This document shows, piece by piece, positions 19,734-26,557 of a DNA stretch of 54,934 bases. Every line of letters begins with the position of its first letter. Position 1 is the first letter of the stretch. This DNA is from a virus: positions 1 to 54,934 of the IMG/VR virus record IMGVR_UViG_3300029263_001128, one strand, 5' to 3'. The position numbers and the translations under genes are program-made. The notes beneath the pieces were generated by a model, which saw only the letters and a program-made list of their open reading frames with translations, was not told the DNA's origin and ran no database searches.

Positions 19734-20372
19734 ATGATTACAGCTATGGGCGATGTTATGCGAGAGGCATACAAGCGCAATTGGATTACTACTCGCGATG
19801 GAAACTGTGCTGTCAGAATCAAAGACTCTGACACAATATATATGACACCTTCAGGAGTTAGGAAGACTTTAATTTGTCCAGAAATGATTTGTAAAGTGGT
19901 GCTTGGAGAGAAAACAACTTTTCACAACAAAATGAATCTAAATGTTACTGGTGAATGGGAGATGCACTACCTTATTTTAAAAGATTCGCCTACAACGCTA
20001 GCAACAGTTCACCTTCACCCGCCTAATATCGTTGCTGCGATGTATGCTGGCTGGGATCTACCAGAGATGATAAAGCCATTCCCAGAGGTCTACCGTTACA
20101 CTTTGGTGGGGCCTAATGTTGCTGCTTGGAATGCCTTGTCAAATGAGTTAGCGGTGCATACATCTACCAACCTTGGTATTAAAAGAGGGGTAAGAGAATT
20201 TGACATTGTTGGTCAAAAGAATCACGGAGTAGTTGCTGTTGGGAAGAATCCTTGGGAAGCGTTTGAGCACATAGAAAGAGTTGAACACATTTGTCAAGTT
20301 GTGTTAGCATCAGGTGTAAAACCCCCCGAGAAAACAAATGCAAAACTTAAAAAATTCAATCTGCCTTTTTGA
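19734..20372 (+). CDS. Class II aldolase/adducin family protein
   Basis: 212 residues. GNCAVRI and TPSGVRK bind phosphate, EWEMHYLIL supplies the catalytic Glu region, and TVHLHPP gives two zinc His, with NHGVVAVGKNPWEAF holding the third His. Family members are fuculose-1-phosphate aldolase, ribulose-5-phosphate 4-epimerase and related enzymes. It stands before phosphomannomutase and a nucleotidyltransferase, so a sugar-supply step is likely, perhaps for deoxysugars; the exact substrate is open. Confidence 0.75.
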   Translation: MITAMGDVMREAYKRNWITTRDGNCAVRIKDSDTIYMTPSGVRKTLICPEMICKVVLGEKTTFHNKMNLNVTGEWEMHYLILKDSPTTLATVHLHPPNIVAAMYAGWDLPEMIKPFPEVYRYTLVGPNVAAWNALSNELAVHTSTNLGIKRGVREFDIVGQKNHGVVAVGKNPWEAFEHIERVEHICQVVLASGVKPPEKTNAKLKKFNLPF

Positions 20373-21165
20373 TGTAGATGGGACCCTGACAGAGTCGCGC
20401 CGCAGAATAGATAAGGAAATGCTAGATGCCCTCCGAGAACTCTCTTTTAACACAGAGATTGGCCTCCTTACAGGCTCTGGTCTTGACTACATAAAAGAGC
20501 AACTATGGCCTTTGCTCGCCGATCAGGAATTGAGTCTTAATTGCCATGTCTTGCCGTGTAATGGAACCGAATATTATATTCCGAATCCAGAGGCCCCAGG
20601 CCATTTTATAGAGATTCACAAAAACTCTATGTGGCATAAGCTTGGGTTCGAGAAGTTTCAGGCTGTGATGAAGGCAGTTATAGTCTTACAAGCAAGGTTG
20701 GCGGAAAGAGATTATGACATCCCCTTCACGGGACACCACTTCCAGAACAGAGGAACAATGCTAAATTGGTCTCCAATCGGAAGAAACGCAAACCACGGAG
20801 AACGTCAACAATTTGAGGCGATGGATAAAATTCATGGCATAAGAAGAGAATTCTTATTTATGTTCCAGAAGATGCTAAATAACGCTGACATAGATGATGT
20901 CACAATAAAATTTGGTGGTGACACGTCTTTTGATATCTATCCGAAAGGGTGGGATAAGACTTATGCGCTCAAACACTTCCCAGAAGATCAGTGGGATTGC
21001 TTCTTTGTGGGTGACAGATGCACCCCCACGGGAAATGATTATGAGATTTTTGAATTTTTAAATGCTCAGGAAAGGGCATTTGAAACTTCTGGCCCAGAAG
21101 AGACAATTGAGATTATAGACATCCATTTACACAAATTGATAGGAGAGTTAGATGACGGTTCATAG
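20338..21165 (+). CDS. Eukaryotic-type phosphomannomutase (HAD family)
   Basis: 275 residues. CLFDVDGTLT holds the HAD nucleophile Asp, RGTMLNWSPIGRNA and GGDTSFDIYPKGWDKTYAL match the substrate-binding signatures of PMM1/PMM2, and FFVGDRCTPTGNDYEIF is the terminal metal motif. It converts mannose-6-phosphate to mannose-1-phosphate, the entry to GDP-mannose used by the downstream GMD. Length is close to the family norm of about 250. The start overlaps the aldolase gene by 35 bases. Confidence 0.85.
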   Translation: MQNLKNSICLFDVDGTLTESRRRIDKEMLDALRELSFNTEIGLLTGSGLDYIKEQLWPLLADQELSLNCHVLPCNGTEYYIPNPEAPGHFIEIHKNSMWHKLGFEKFQAVMKAVIVLQARLAERDYDIPFTGHHFQNRGTMLNWSPIGRNANHGERQQFEAMDKIHGIRREFLFMFQKMLNNADIDDVTIKFGGDTSFDIYPKGWDKTYALKHFPEDQWDCFFVGDRCTPTGNDYEIFEFLNAQERAFETSGPEETIEIIDIHLHKLIGELDDGS

Positions 21166-21634
21166 CGACATGTTTGATGAGAAACAAAAAGTCACAGTCA
21201 TGGTTTCTGGTGGCTTCGATCCTGTTCACGCGGGACACATAAGAATGATTTTAGAGGCATCTAAAACGGGTGATGTAATTGTAATTGCTAACTCTGATCA
21301 ATGGCTCTTTAGAAAAAAAGGTTTTGTTTTTATGGACTTCGAGCAAAGATCGGAGATCTTAAACGCTGTTAAAGGGGTTATAATCGTAGATTCAGTTGAT
21401 GACTCTGACGGCACTGTGTGCGACGCTATTCGGCGTCATAAACCGACTTACTTCGCAAATGGAGGTGACAGGGGTCGCACGAACACCCCAGAACAGCAGG
21501 TTTGTGAAGAATTGGGTGTGAAGATGCTTTGGTCTGTTGGGGGAGATGAAAAGAGAGATTCATCGTCAGAGTTAGTCAAGAGAGCAAAAAATAAAACGCC
21601 GGTTAGAGCGGAAACAAAACATTCGGGAAGATGA
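21152..21634 (+). CDS. Cytidylyltransferase-family nucleotidyltransferase
   Basis: 160 residues: VSGGFDPVHAGHIRMILEA is the HxGH nucleotidyltransferase motif and FANGGDRGRTNTPEQQ follows as in glycerol-3-phosphate cytidylyltransferase/RfaE-type enzymes. It joins NTP and a phosphorylated sugar or polyol. With phosphomannomutase just upstream it may activate a sugar for the glycan pathway. The typical ISSSxIVxR-type signature is replaced by DSSSELVKR. Confidence 0.75.
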   Translation: MTVHSDMFDEKQKVTVMVSGGFDPVHAGHIRMILEASKTGDVIVIANSDQWLFRKKGFVFMDFEQRSEILNAVKGVIIVDSVDDSDGTVCDAIRRHKPTYFANGGDRGRTNTPEQQVCEELGVKMLWSVGGDEKRDSSSELVKRAKNKTPVRAETKHSGR

Positions 21635-21635
21635 C

Positions 21636-21664
21636 TTGACGTGAATGTTCCGCCTAGTTATAAT
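21636..21664 (+). promoter_or_regulatory. Sigma-70-type promoter with perfect -10
   Basis: TTGACG (21636-21641), 17-base spacer, TATAAT (21659-21664). GGAGG and ATG 21682 follow. It begins a new unit that may include the HNH nuclease and the two tRNAs. Confidence 0.7.
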
Positions 21665-21681
21665 AAACAGGAGGACATCGA

Positions 21682-22185
21682 ATGCAAAACCAGAACGTAA
21701 TGGCTTTAAAACTGGATGCCTCTTATCGACCGCTAGCTGTCATTGAGGCAATTGATGCCTTGGTGATGTGCATAGTCGGAAAAGCGAAAGCGATAGAAGA
21801 GCACGATGTAACAATAAATTCAGTCTCTAGTTCTTTCAAGCTACCAGCAGTAATTGTAGTTAACACGATTGTAAAATATGTTTTCTCTGGGTTTAGCGCT
21901 AGTAGAAAGAACATTTGCGCACGAGACGAAAACACTTGTCAATATTGTGCCGTAAAATTTCAGATTGCTGAACTGACTATAGATCATGTCTTTCCTAAAT
22001 CTCGTGGTGGCAAGAATGAGTGGGACAATTTGGTCGCCTCTTGTAGAAAATGTAACCAGAGAAAGGGCAATAGAACACCCGAAGAAGCAGAGATGGAACT
22101 ACTTAAAGAGCCAGTAAAACCAAAGAATATTTCTTTCAGGTTTAAAAGGCATTCTGAAGAAGTTTGGGAAAACTATCTTTGGTAA
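21682..22185 (+). CDS. HNH endonuclease
   Basis: 167 residues. CQYCAVKF, LTIDHVFPKSRGGKNEWDNLVASCRKCNQRKGNRTP is a standard HNH domain with two CxxC zinc pairs and the His-Asn-His core (DHV ... WDNLV ... NQRKG). The N-terminal 75 residues resemble the small extra domain of stand-alone phage/bacterial HNH proteins (LKLDASYRPLAVIEAIDALV). It may be a free-standing homing nuclease or act in packaging or host DNA cutting. It has its own strong promoter. Confidence 0.85.
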   Translation: MQNQNVMALKLDASYRPLAVIEAIDALVMCIVGKAKAIEEHDVTINSVSSSFKLPAVIVVNTIVKYVFSGFSASRKNICARDENTCQYCAVKFQIAELTIDHVFPKSRGGKNEWDNLVASCRKCNQRKGNRTPEEAEMELLKEPVKPKNISFRFKRHSEEVWENYLW

Positions 22186-22251
22186 CCGCTGCATCGTCGG
22201 TAATAACGATGGGTGGCTGCCGAACCACACGCAGGCAGAGGTTTTCGGTTA
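22183..22251 (+). ncRNA. Structured RNA element (three-way junction candidate)
   Basis: Starting at the HNH stop codon, TAACCG (22183-22188) pairs with CGGTTA (22246-22251) enclosing two hairpins: CATCGT/ACGATG (22192-22211) and CTGCC/GGCAG (22217-22238). An alternative GTGG/CCAC hairpin competes with the second. A 14-base palindrome TTATTCTAGAATAA lies just after (22255-22268). It may be a 3' processing or termination signal, or a small RNA, ahead of the tRNAs. Confidence 0.4.
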
Positions 22252-22279
22252 TCCTTATTCTAGAATAAAAACCGACCAC

Positions 22280-22355
22280 GCCGGTATAGCTCAGTTGGTA
22301 GAGCTTCTGTTTTGTAAACAGGGGGCCGGGAGTTCGAATCTCTCTGCCGGCACCA
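22280..22355 (+). tRNA. tRNA-Thr(TGT)
   Basis: 76 bases including encoded CCA. Acceptor GCCGGTA/TGCCGGC, D-arm GCTC-AGTTGGTA-GAGC, anticodon stem TCTGT/ACAGG with loop TTTGTAA (anticodon TGT), T-arm GGGAG-TTCGAAT-CTCTC, discriminator A. All stems pair with one or two G-U. Confidence 0.95.
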
Positions 22356-22366
22356 TTTAAAATAAC

Positions 22367-22442
22367 GGGGAATTAGCTCAGTTGGGAGAGCACCAGAATG
22401 GCATTCTGGGGGTCAGGGGTTCGAGCCCCCTATTCTCCACCA
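22367..22442 (+). tRNA. tRNA-Ala(GGC)
   Basis: 76 bases including encoded CCA. Acceptor GGGGAAT/ATTCTCC, D-arm GCTC-AGTTGGGA-GAGC, anticodon stem CCAGA/TCTGG with loop ATGGCAT (anticodon GGC), T-arm GGGGG-TTCGAGC-CCCCT region. The acceptor lacks the G3-U70 pair in the usual form; it shows G3-U70 as GGG opposite TCC, which fits alanine identity. Confidence 0.95.
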
Positions 22443-22460
22443 TTTTCATTTGGAGTTACT

Positions 22461-23024
22461 TTGAGAAATAAAACAAGAAAACAACGCTACAATGAAAAAA
22501 TGAAAAATGCTGATAGTTTTCCAATAAGCATCACGACAATCAATTTTCATTGTGATGAAAACCTAGGCTACATTATTCGTTCTGCCGCCTGCTTCGGCGC
22601 AGAATGCGTCAATGTAATAGGGTGCATTCCAGATAGAAGAGAATTGAGGAAATTATCTGGCTCTCTTTTGGATTATGTTGAGTTGAGGCAATTCAAAAAC
22701 CCTGAAGACTTTTTGAAGGATTGCCGAGAACAAGGAATAAAACTAGTCTCAGCAGAGTTAACTAGCACCGCTGACAATCTTGAAGATTATGATTTTGACC
22801 TCAATAGACGAACTAGTGTTATTGTTGGCAACGAAACCACTGGAGTCCCGCAACAATTGATTGTCAATAGCGATCCGGTTTACATTGAGATGCCCGGTGT
22901 TGGTTATTGCTTAAACACAGCGCAAGCAGCCAACATTATGCTTTATGAAGCAGTGAAACAATTCAAGAAGCAAAAAATCTTTTATGATTCGTTTAACAGA
23001 CATAGGGAAACAATGATAGCCTGA
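22461..23024 (+). CDS. SpoU/TrmH-family RNA 2'-O-methyltransferase
   Basis: 187 residues from TTG 22461, chosen because GGAG lies 5 bases upstream; the frame is open back into the tRNA but that cannot be coding. The three SPOUT motifs are present: ENLGYIIRSAACFGAE, SVIVGNETTGVP, and IEMPGVGYCLNTAQAANIMLYE. It methylates ribose in tRNA or rRNA using S-adenosylmethionine as a knotted dimer. Its position directly behind two phage tRNAs suggests a tRNA substrate. A strong hairpin follows the stop. Confidence 0.85.
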   Translation: MRNKTRKQRYNEKMKNADSFPISITTINFHCDENLGYIIRSAACFGAECVNVIGCIPDRRELRKLSGSLLDYVELRQFKNPEDFLKDCREQGIKLVSAELTSTADNLEDYDFDLNRRTSVIVGNETTGVPQQLIVNSDPVYIEMPGVGYCLNTAQAANIMLYEAVKQFKKQKIFYDSFNRHRETMIA

Positions 23025-23026
23025 TA

Positions 23027-23049
23027 AAGCCCGCCAATTAGGCGGGCTT
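23027..23049 (+). terminator. Strong terminator-like hairpin
   Basis: Perfect 9-base-pair stem AAGCCCGCC/GGCGGGCTT with a 5-base loop, beginning three bases after the methyltransferase stop. The tail is ACTATTTA, not a U-run, and overlaps the next promoter element. Confidence 0.65.
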
Positions 23050-23050
23050 A

Positions 23051-23057
23051 CTATTTA
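23051..23057 (+). promoter_or_regulatory. CTATTTA candidate phage promoter element
   Basis: Heptamer directly behind the terminator-like hairpin and 20 bases before ATG 23078, in a gap of 53 bases with AGGAG. The clearest example of this element, because transcription from upstream is probably stopped here. Confidence 0.5.
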
Positions 23058-23077
23058 AAGTAGTCACAGGAGTTTTG

Positions 23078-24406
23078 ATGGCTAAGAAAAACTACATTCT
23101 TGACACGAGCGTCTATCTCACAGATGCCGACGCACTCTACAAGTTTGATAATCACGACATTTATGTCCCTCTTAAAGTGCTAGAGGAAATTGATAAGCAC
23201 AAGAAGCGCCAAGATTCAGTAGGAATCAACGCACGCAGAATTATTCGCACCCTTGATGAATTGAGAACCAAGGGTAATTTACAGAAAGGTGTGAGACTAG
23301 ATAAGGGCAAAGGGGTTTTAAAGGTAATCTCCTATGAAGTGTTGAAGAATGTAATCTTCCCTTCTGATCTCGATCTGAATATCCCAGATCATATGATTAT
23401 AGCAACTGCTATGGCTGTCCGCGAAGAATCAACGAGGAAGACTTGCGTTGTCTCCCGCGACATCAACATGCGCGTCATCTGTGATTCTGTCGGCCTGCCT
23501 GCCGAGGACTACACGACAGAAAAGGTCGTGACTTCCTCTGATGAACTTTACTCTGGCTTAGTCACCCATCTTGTAGAGGACCAAGTGGTAGATCAGTTCT
23601 ATGCTGGCGAAGACATTTACATTAAAGAAGACGAGACTAAAGAGGAGTGGCACCCAAATCAATATGTCTTATTAGTGTCCAATGCTAACGAGAAGAAGAC
23701 GAGCATAGCCCGCTTCTATAACCACTTCCAGCCCTTAAAAAAAATTATCCATTCAACGATACCCGATTGGAAAATTTCTTCAAGAAACAAGGAGCAGGCG
23801 TTCGGAATTGACCTTCTTATGGATCCTGCCGTAAAAGTAGTCTCACTTGTCGGTCGTGCCGGCTCTGGCAAGACCCTATGTGCTATTGCAGCAGGGCTAC
23901 AGCAGACGATTGGGTTAAGAGAGAATCACTACGATCGAATGATTGTCTCCCGCCCAGTTCAACCATTAGGCAAAGACATTGGTTTCTTACCCGGAACTAT
24001 GGAAGAGAAAATGCTCCCTTGGTTGATGCCCATTCAAGATAACCTCCAATTTTTGGTCGGAGGGGACAAGAAAACCTTACAAATGTATATGGAAAAGGGC
24101 AAGATTGAAATAGAGGCATTGACCTACATTCGTGGTCGCTCAATAGCAAATGCTTTTATCATTATTGACGAAGCACAGAACCTGACCGCACACGAAATTA
24201 AAACAATTATGACTCGCGTAGGCGAAGGAACTAAGATCGTGCTCACGGGCGACATCGAGCAGATTGATAATGTCTATGTGAACGAGACCTCTAATGGTCT
24301 TGCTCATTGTGTTGAGAAATTTAAGTTCTATCCGCTTGCTGGCCACGTAACCTTTACAAGAGGTGAGCGTTCTGAGGTAGCCACATTAGCTTCTAAGGTG
24401 TTGTAG
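23078..24406 (+). CDS. phoH: PhoH-family ATPase with N-terminal PIN domain
   Basis: 442 residues from ATG 23078 (AGGAG upstream). Residues 1-150 are a PIN-type RNase domain (NYILDTSVYL with Asp8, later Glu and VVSRDINMR Asp). The C-terminal half is a PhoH ATPase: Walker A GRAGSGKT (about 257-264), Walker B AFIIIDEAQN (about 355-365) and LTGDIEQID. PIN-PhoH fusions (PhoH2/YlaK type) are RNA helicase/RNases; phoH genes are common in marine phages. The gene starts after a terminator and ends one base before the hydroxylase gene. Confidence 0.9.
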   Translation: MAKKNYILDTSVYLTDADALYKFDNHDIYVPLKVLEEIDKHKKRQDSVGINARRIIRTLDELRTKGNLQKGVRLDKGKGVLKVISYEVLKNVIFPSDLDLNIPDHMIIATAMAVREESTRKTCVVSRDINMRVICDSVGLPAEDYTTEKVVTSSDELYSGLVTHLVEDQVVDQFYAGEDIYIKEDETKEEWHPNQYVLLVSNANEKKTSIARFYNHFQPLKKIIHSTIPDWKISSRNKEQAFGIDLLMDPAVKVVSLVGRAGSGKTLCAIAAGLQQTIGLRENHYDRMIVSRPVQPLGKDIGFLPGTMEEKMLPWLMPIQDNLQFLVGGDKKTLQMYMEKGKIEIEALTYIRGRSIANAFIIIDEAQNLTAHEIKTIMTRVGEGTKIVLTGDIEQIDNVYVNETSNGLAHCVEKFKFYPLAGHVTFTRGERSEVATLASKVL

Positions 24407-24847
24407 ATGATAGAGATTGCTTTCGGATTGTTTCTTGGGAACTTGATAGAATGGATTGTTCACAAATTCTTTTTACATGATCTCGGCAAGAAGAAAGCAT
24501 CTCTTTTCTCATTTCATTGGGGCGTCCATCATAGATCAGCAAGAAAAAACAATTTCTTGGATGACAGGGTTTCAGCAAGAGAAATAATTGGAGTGCTGTT
24601 CTTGTGCCTACTATCATCTCCAGCACTATTTATTTCTCCCTTGTTTTACACAGGTATGTTCATCCATGCTATGATTTATCTAGTGGTTCACAACTACGCA
24701 CACAAGAACCCCGATTGGTGCTACAAATACCTTAGATGGCATTATGACCATCACATGGGTAAGGACCAAGACAAGAACTGGTGTGTAGTTCACCCACTAT
24801 CTGACTATCTATTAGGAACACGGAGAAAGTATGAATACAGAAAATGA
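24407..24847 (+). CDS. Fatty-acid-hydroxylase/sterol-desaturase superfamily membrane protein
   Basis: 146 residues with His boxes EWIVHKFFLH, FHWGVHHRS, HNYAHKNP and LRWHYDHHM, together with NWCVVHPLSDYLLGT, the di-iron set of this superfamily. Two or three hydrophobic segments lie between them. It would hydroxylate or desaturate a lipid in the host membrane using O2. Phage-borne members are unusual; the role could be lipid modification of the glycan carrier or membrane (inference). Confidence 0.75.
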   Translation: MIEIAFGLFLGNLIEWIVHKFFLHDLGKKKASLFSFHWGVHHRSARKNNFLDDRVSAREIIGVLFLCLLSSPALFISPLFYTGMFIHAMIYLVVHNYAHKNPDWCYKYLRWHYDHHMGKDQDKNWCVVHPLSDYLLGTRRKYEYRK

Positions 24848-25109
24848 ATTAGCGGGAGTGATTGTTGCTGCCGAGAACCCGTTAAAAGAAATGCTCGTCA
24901 ATTATGTCGGCAATAAGTTTGCGACTGATAAAGACGATGGCGAATTTGAAGTCACAGTTAGAATGATTGTCGATGCTCTCGGCCACGAGTTCCCAGAGTT
25001 CGTTATGGTTATGGCAGAAGAGAATTGGGTTAGAGGCTACCAACAAGGATTAGACGATGCTACTAGATTACATTCAGAAACGCCAGCAGATGCTCCAAGA
25101 GAAGTCTGA
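24831..25109 (+). CDS. Hypothetical protein
   Basis: 92 residues, acidic and helical: ENPLKEMLVNYVGNKF, EVTVRMIVDALGHEFPEFVMVMAEENWVRGYQQGLDD. The EEFPEF-AEENW-RGY pattern looks like a tightly conserved small phage protein, but its activity is unknown to me. It overlaps the hydroxylase gene by 17 bases and the next gene by 53, so translation is linked. Confidence 0.55.
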   Translation: MNTENELAGVIVAAENPLKEMLVNYVGNKFATDKDDGEFEVTVRMIVDALGHEFPEFVMVMAEENWVRGYQQGLDDATRLHSETPADAPREV

Positions 25110-25746
25110 TTTTTACACCCCCGCAGGTGTTCAGGTCTATTCCAAAGATCCCCTAATCAATGATAAAGTTGATATGGATTCGGTAGTGTCAAGGTTTGAA
25201 TCCCTACTTCCAGACCACATAAGGGACGAAGTAGAGATGATTATAGTCGGACATTTTGATGAGTTTGAAGATAGGGGCATAAATGCTTTTTATAAAGACG
25301 GAACTCTGCATGTCTCAAACGCTCAAAACGACAATGAAGACCTTCTGGATGATCTTGTTCACGAAACTGCCCACTCTCTTGAGATGGTTCACGGGCACAT
25401 TATCTATGGAGACGCGAAGCTAAGAAATGAGTTTTTAAGAAAAAGAGAACATCTTTATAACATCTTGTGGAAGATGGGTTTCAAAGCACCCCACGAAATG
25501 TTTATGGACGTTGAATACGATCAAGAATTTGATGAGTTTCTACATCAAGACATTGGTTACGACAAACTTGGAGAGGTTTTAAGAGGTGTTTTCGTCACAC
25601 CTTATGCTGCGACAAGTCTTAGAGAATATTTTGCTACCGCATTCACGGAGTTCTATATCCACCCAGATAGCCACGGCTACCTGAAAAAGGTCTCACCAGA
25701 AGTCTACAACAAACTTGTTGTGCTTCACACGATGAATGAGGCTTGA
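25057..25746 (+). CDS. Putative zinc metallopeptidase
   Basis: 229 residues. LLDDLVHETAHSLEM contains His102-Glu103-x-x-His106, and SLREYFATAFTEFY near residue 195 offers the downstream Glu, as in gluzincin peptidases. The first 16 residues (MLLDYIQKRQQMLQEK) contain a Leu-Gln-Glu that loosely resembles the tagged proteins. It could be a head-processing or host-cleaving peptidase; the substrate is unknown. The start at 25057 lies inside the previous gene. The sigma-70-type promoter at 25743 overlaps its stop. Confidence 0.65.
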   Translation: MLLDYIQKRQQMLQEKSDFYTPAGVQVYSKDPLINDKVDMDSVVSRFESLLPDHIRDEVEMIIVGHFDEFEDRGINAFYKDGTLHVSNAQNDNEDLLDDLVHETAHSLEMVHGHIIYGDAKLRNEFLRKREHLYNILWKMGFKAPHEMFMDVEYDQEFDEFLHQDIGYDKLGEVLRGVFVTPYAATSLREYFATAFTEFYIHPDSHGYLKKVSPEVYNKLVVLHTMNEA

Positions 25747-25771
25747 CAGATAGTCTTGGTGGTGTTATGTT
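25743..25771 (+). promoter_or_regulatory. Sigma-70-type promoter
   Basis: TTGACA (25743-25748) overlaps the TGA stop of the peptidase gene; 17-base spacer ending TGT; TATGTT (25766-25771), an extended -10. TAGGAGAT and ATG 25791 follow. It probably starts the transcript entering the glycan cluster. Confidence 0.75.
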
Positions 25772-25790
25772 AGAGGCATAGGAGATTACT

Positions 25791-26549
25791 ATGCCTCACA
25801 TTTCGTTCTCGGCATTGAAGGACTGGAACTACTGCGCTTGGTATCACAAGCTCACGCGGATTGACAAGATCGGTGGCTTTAAAGGCAATGCCTTCACTGC
25901 CTTCGGTAATGCAATCCACGAAGTTTGCGAGAAAAAGCTTTTGAAAGAAGAGGTTGATGAAGATGAGTTGTTTATCGAACGCTTTGAGCATTTTCTTTCT
26001 GAACTTCCTGAAGAACAGGACAGCAAACTCGTTGAGGAAATGCGCTCACAAGGCAAAGCTATCCTCCCTGAGATTGAAGATGCACTTAATGACTATTTTG
26101 GAGACTATGAAGTCTTGGGCTCTGAGATCCCTCTGGAGGAGCCCATCGAGGGAGAAGACGAAATTATCTTCAAGGGCTACATCGACGGAGTGGTAGCTAC
26201 TCCCGATGGCAAGGTCCATATCTTTGACTGGAAATCTTGTTCTTGGGGCTGGGATGCCAAGCGTCGTAGCGCTCCTATGACGACTTACCAGCTTACTCTT
26301 TACAAGCGATTCTTCGCGCAAAAGATGGATGTTGATCCAAAGAACATTGAGACGCACTTCGCTCTACTCAAGAGAACCTCTAAGAAGAATAGAGTTGAAT
26401 TCTTCAGAGTAACCTCTGGCCCAAGAAAGACTGAGAATGCTTCAAAGCTTTTGAAAAAAGCACTATACAACATCAAGAATAAAAGATACATTAAGAACAG
26501 GATGTCTTGTAGGTCTTGTGCTTTTAACAAGACGGAGCATTGCCAATAG
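25791..26549 (+). CDS. Cas4/RecB-like PD-(D/E)XK nuclease
   Basis: 252 residues. SFSALKDWNYCAWYHKL carries the first Cys, GNAIHEVCEKKL the conserved His, FKGYIDGVVA and VHIFDWKSCSWG the catalytic Asp and Asp-x-Lys, TYQLTLYKRFF the helix, and CRSCAFNKTEHC the final cysteines. The four-Cys arrangement implies an iron-sulphur cluster as in Cas4/AddB nucleases. It is probably a phage recombination exonuclease. No CRISPR genes or arrays are near, so a defence role is unlikely. Confidence 0.8.
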   Translation: MPHISFSALKDWNYCAWYHKLTRIDKIGGFKGNAFTAFGNAIHEVCEKKLLKEEVDEDELFIERFEHFLSELPEEQDSKLVEEMRSQGKAILPEIEDALNDYFGDYEVLGSEIPLEEPIEGEDEIIFKGYIDGVVATPDGKVHIFDWKSCSWGWDAKRRSAPMTTYQLTLYKRFFAQKMDVDPKNIETHFALLKRTSKKNRVEFFRVTSGPRKTENASKLLKKALYNIKNKRYIKNRMSCRSCAFNKTEHCQ

Positions 26550-26557
26550 GGGAATAA

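Noticed and set aside
22398-22460. Methyltransferase start inside tRNA-Ala
   Set aside because: The open frame begins within the tRNA sequence. TTG 22461 with GGAG upstream is the sensible start.
25057-25104. 25057 metallopeptidase as another tagged effector
   Set aside because: Its first residues contain Leu-Gln-Glu but otherwise do not match either tag class, so the similarity may be chance.
25791-26549. Cas4-like nuclease as part of a CRISPR system
   Set aside because: No repeats with regular spacers and no other cas genes are present in the window.
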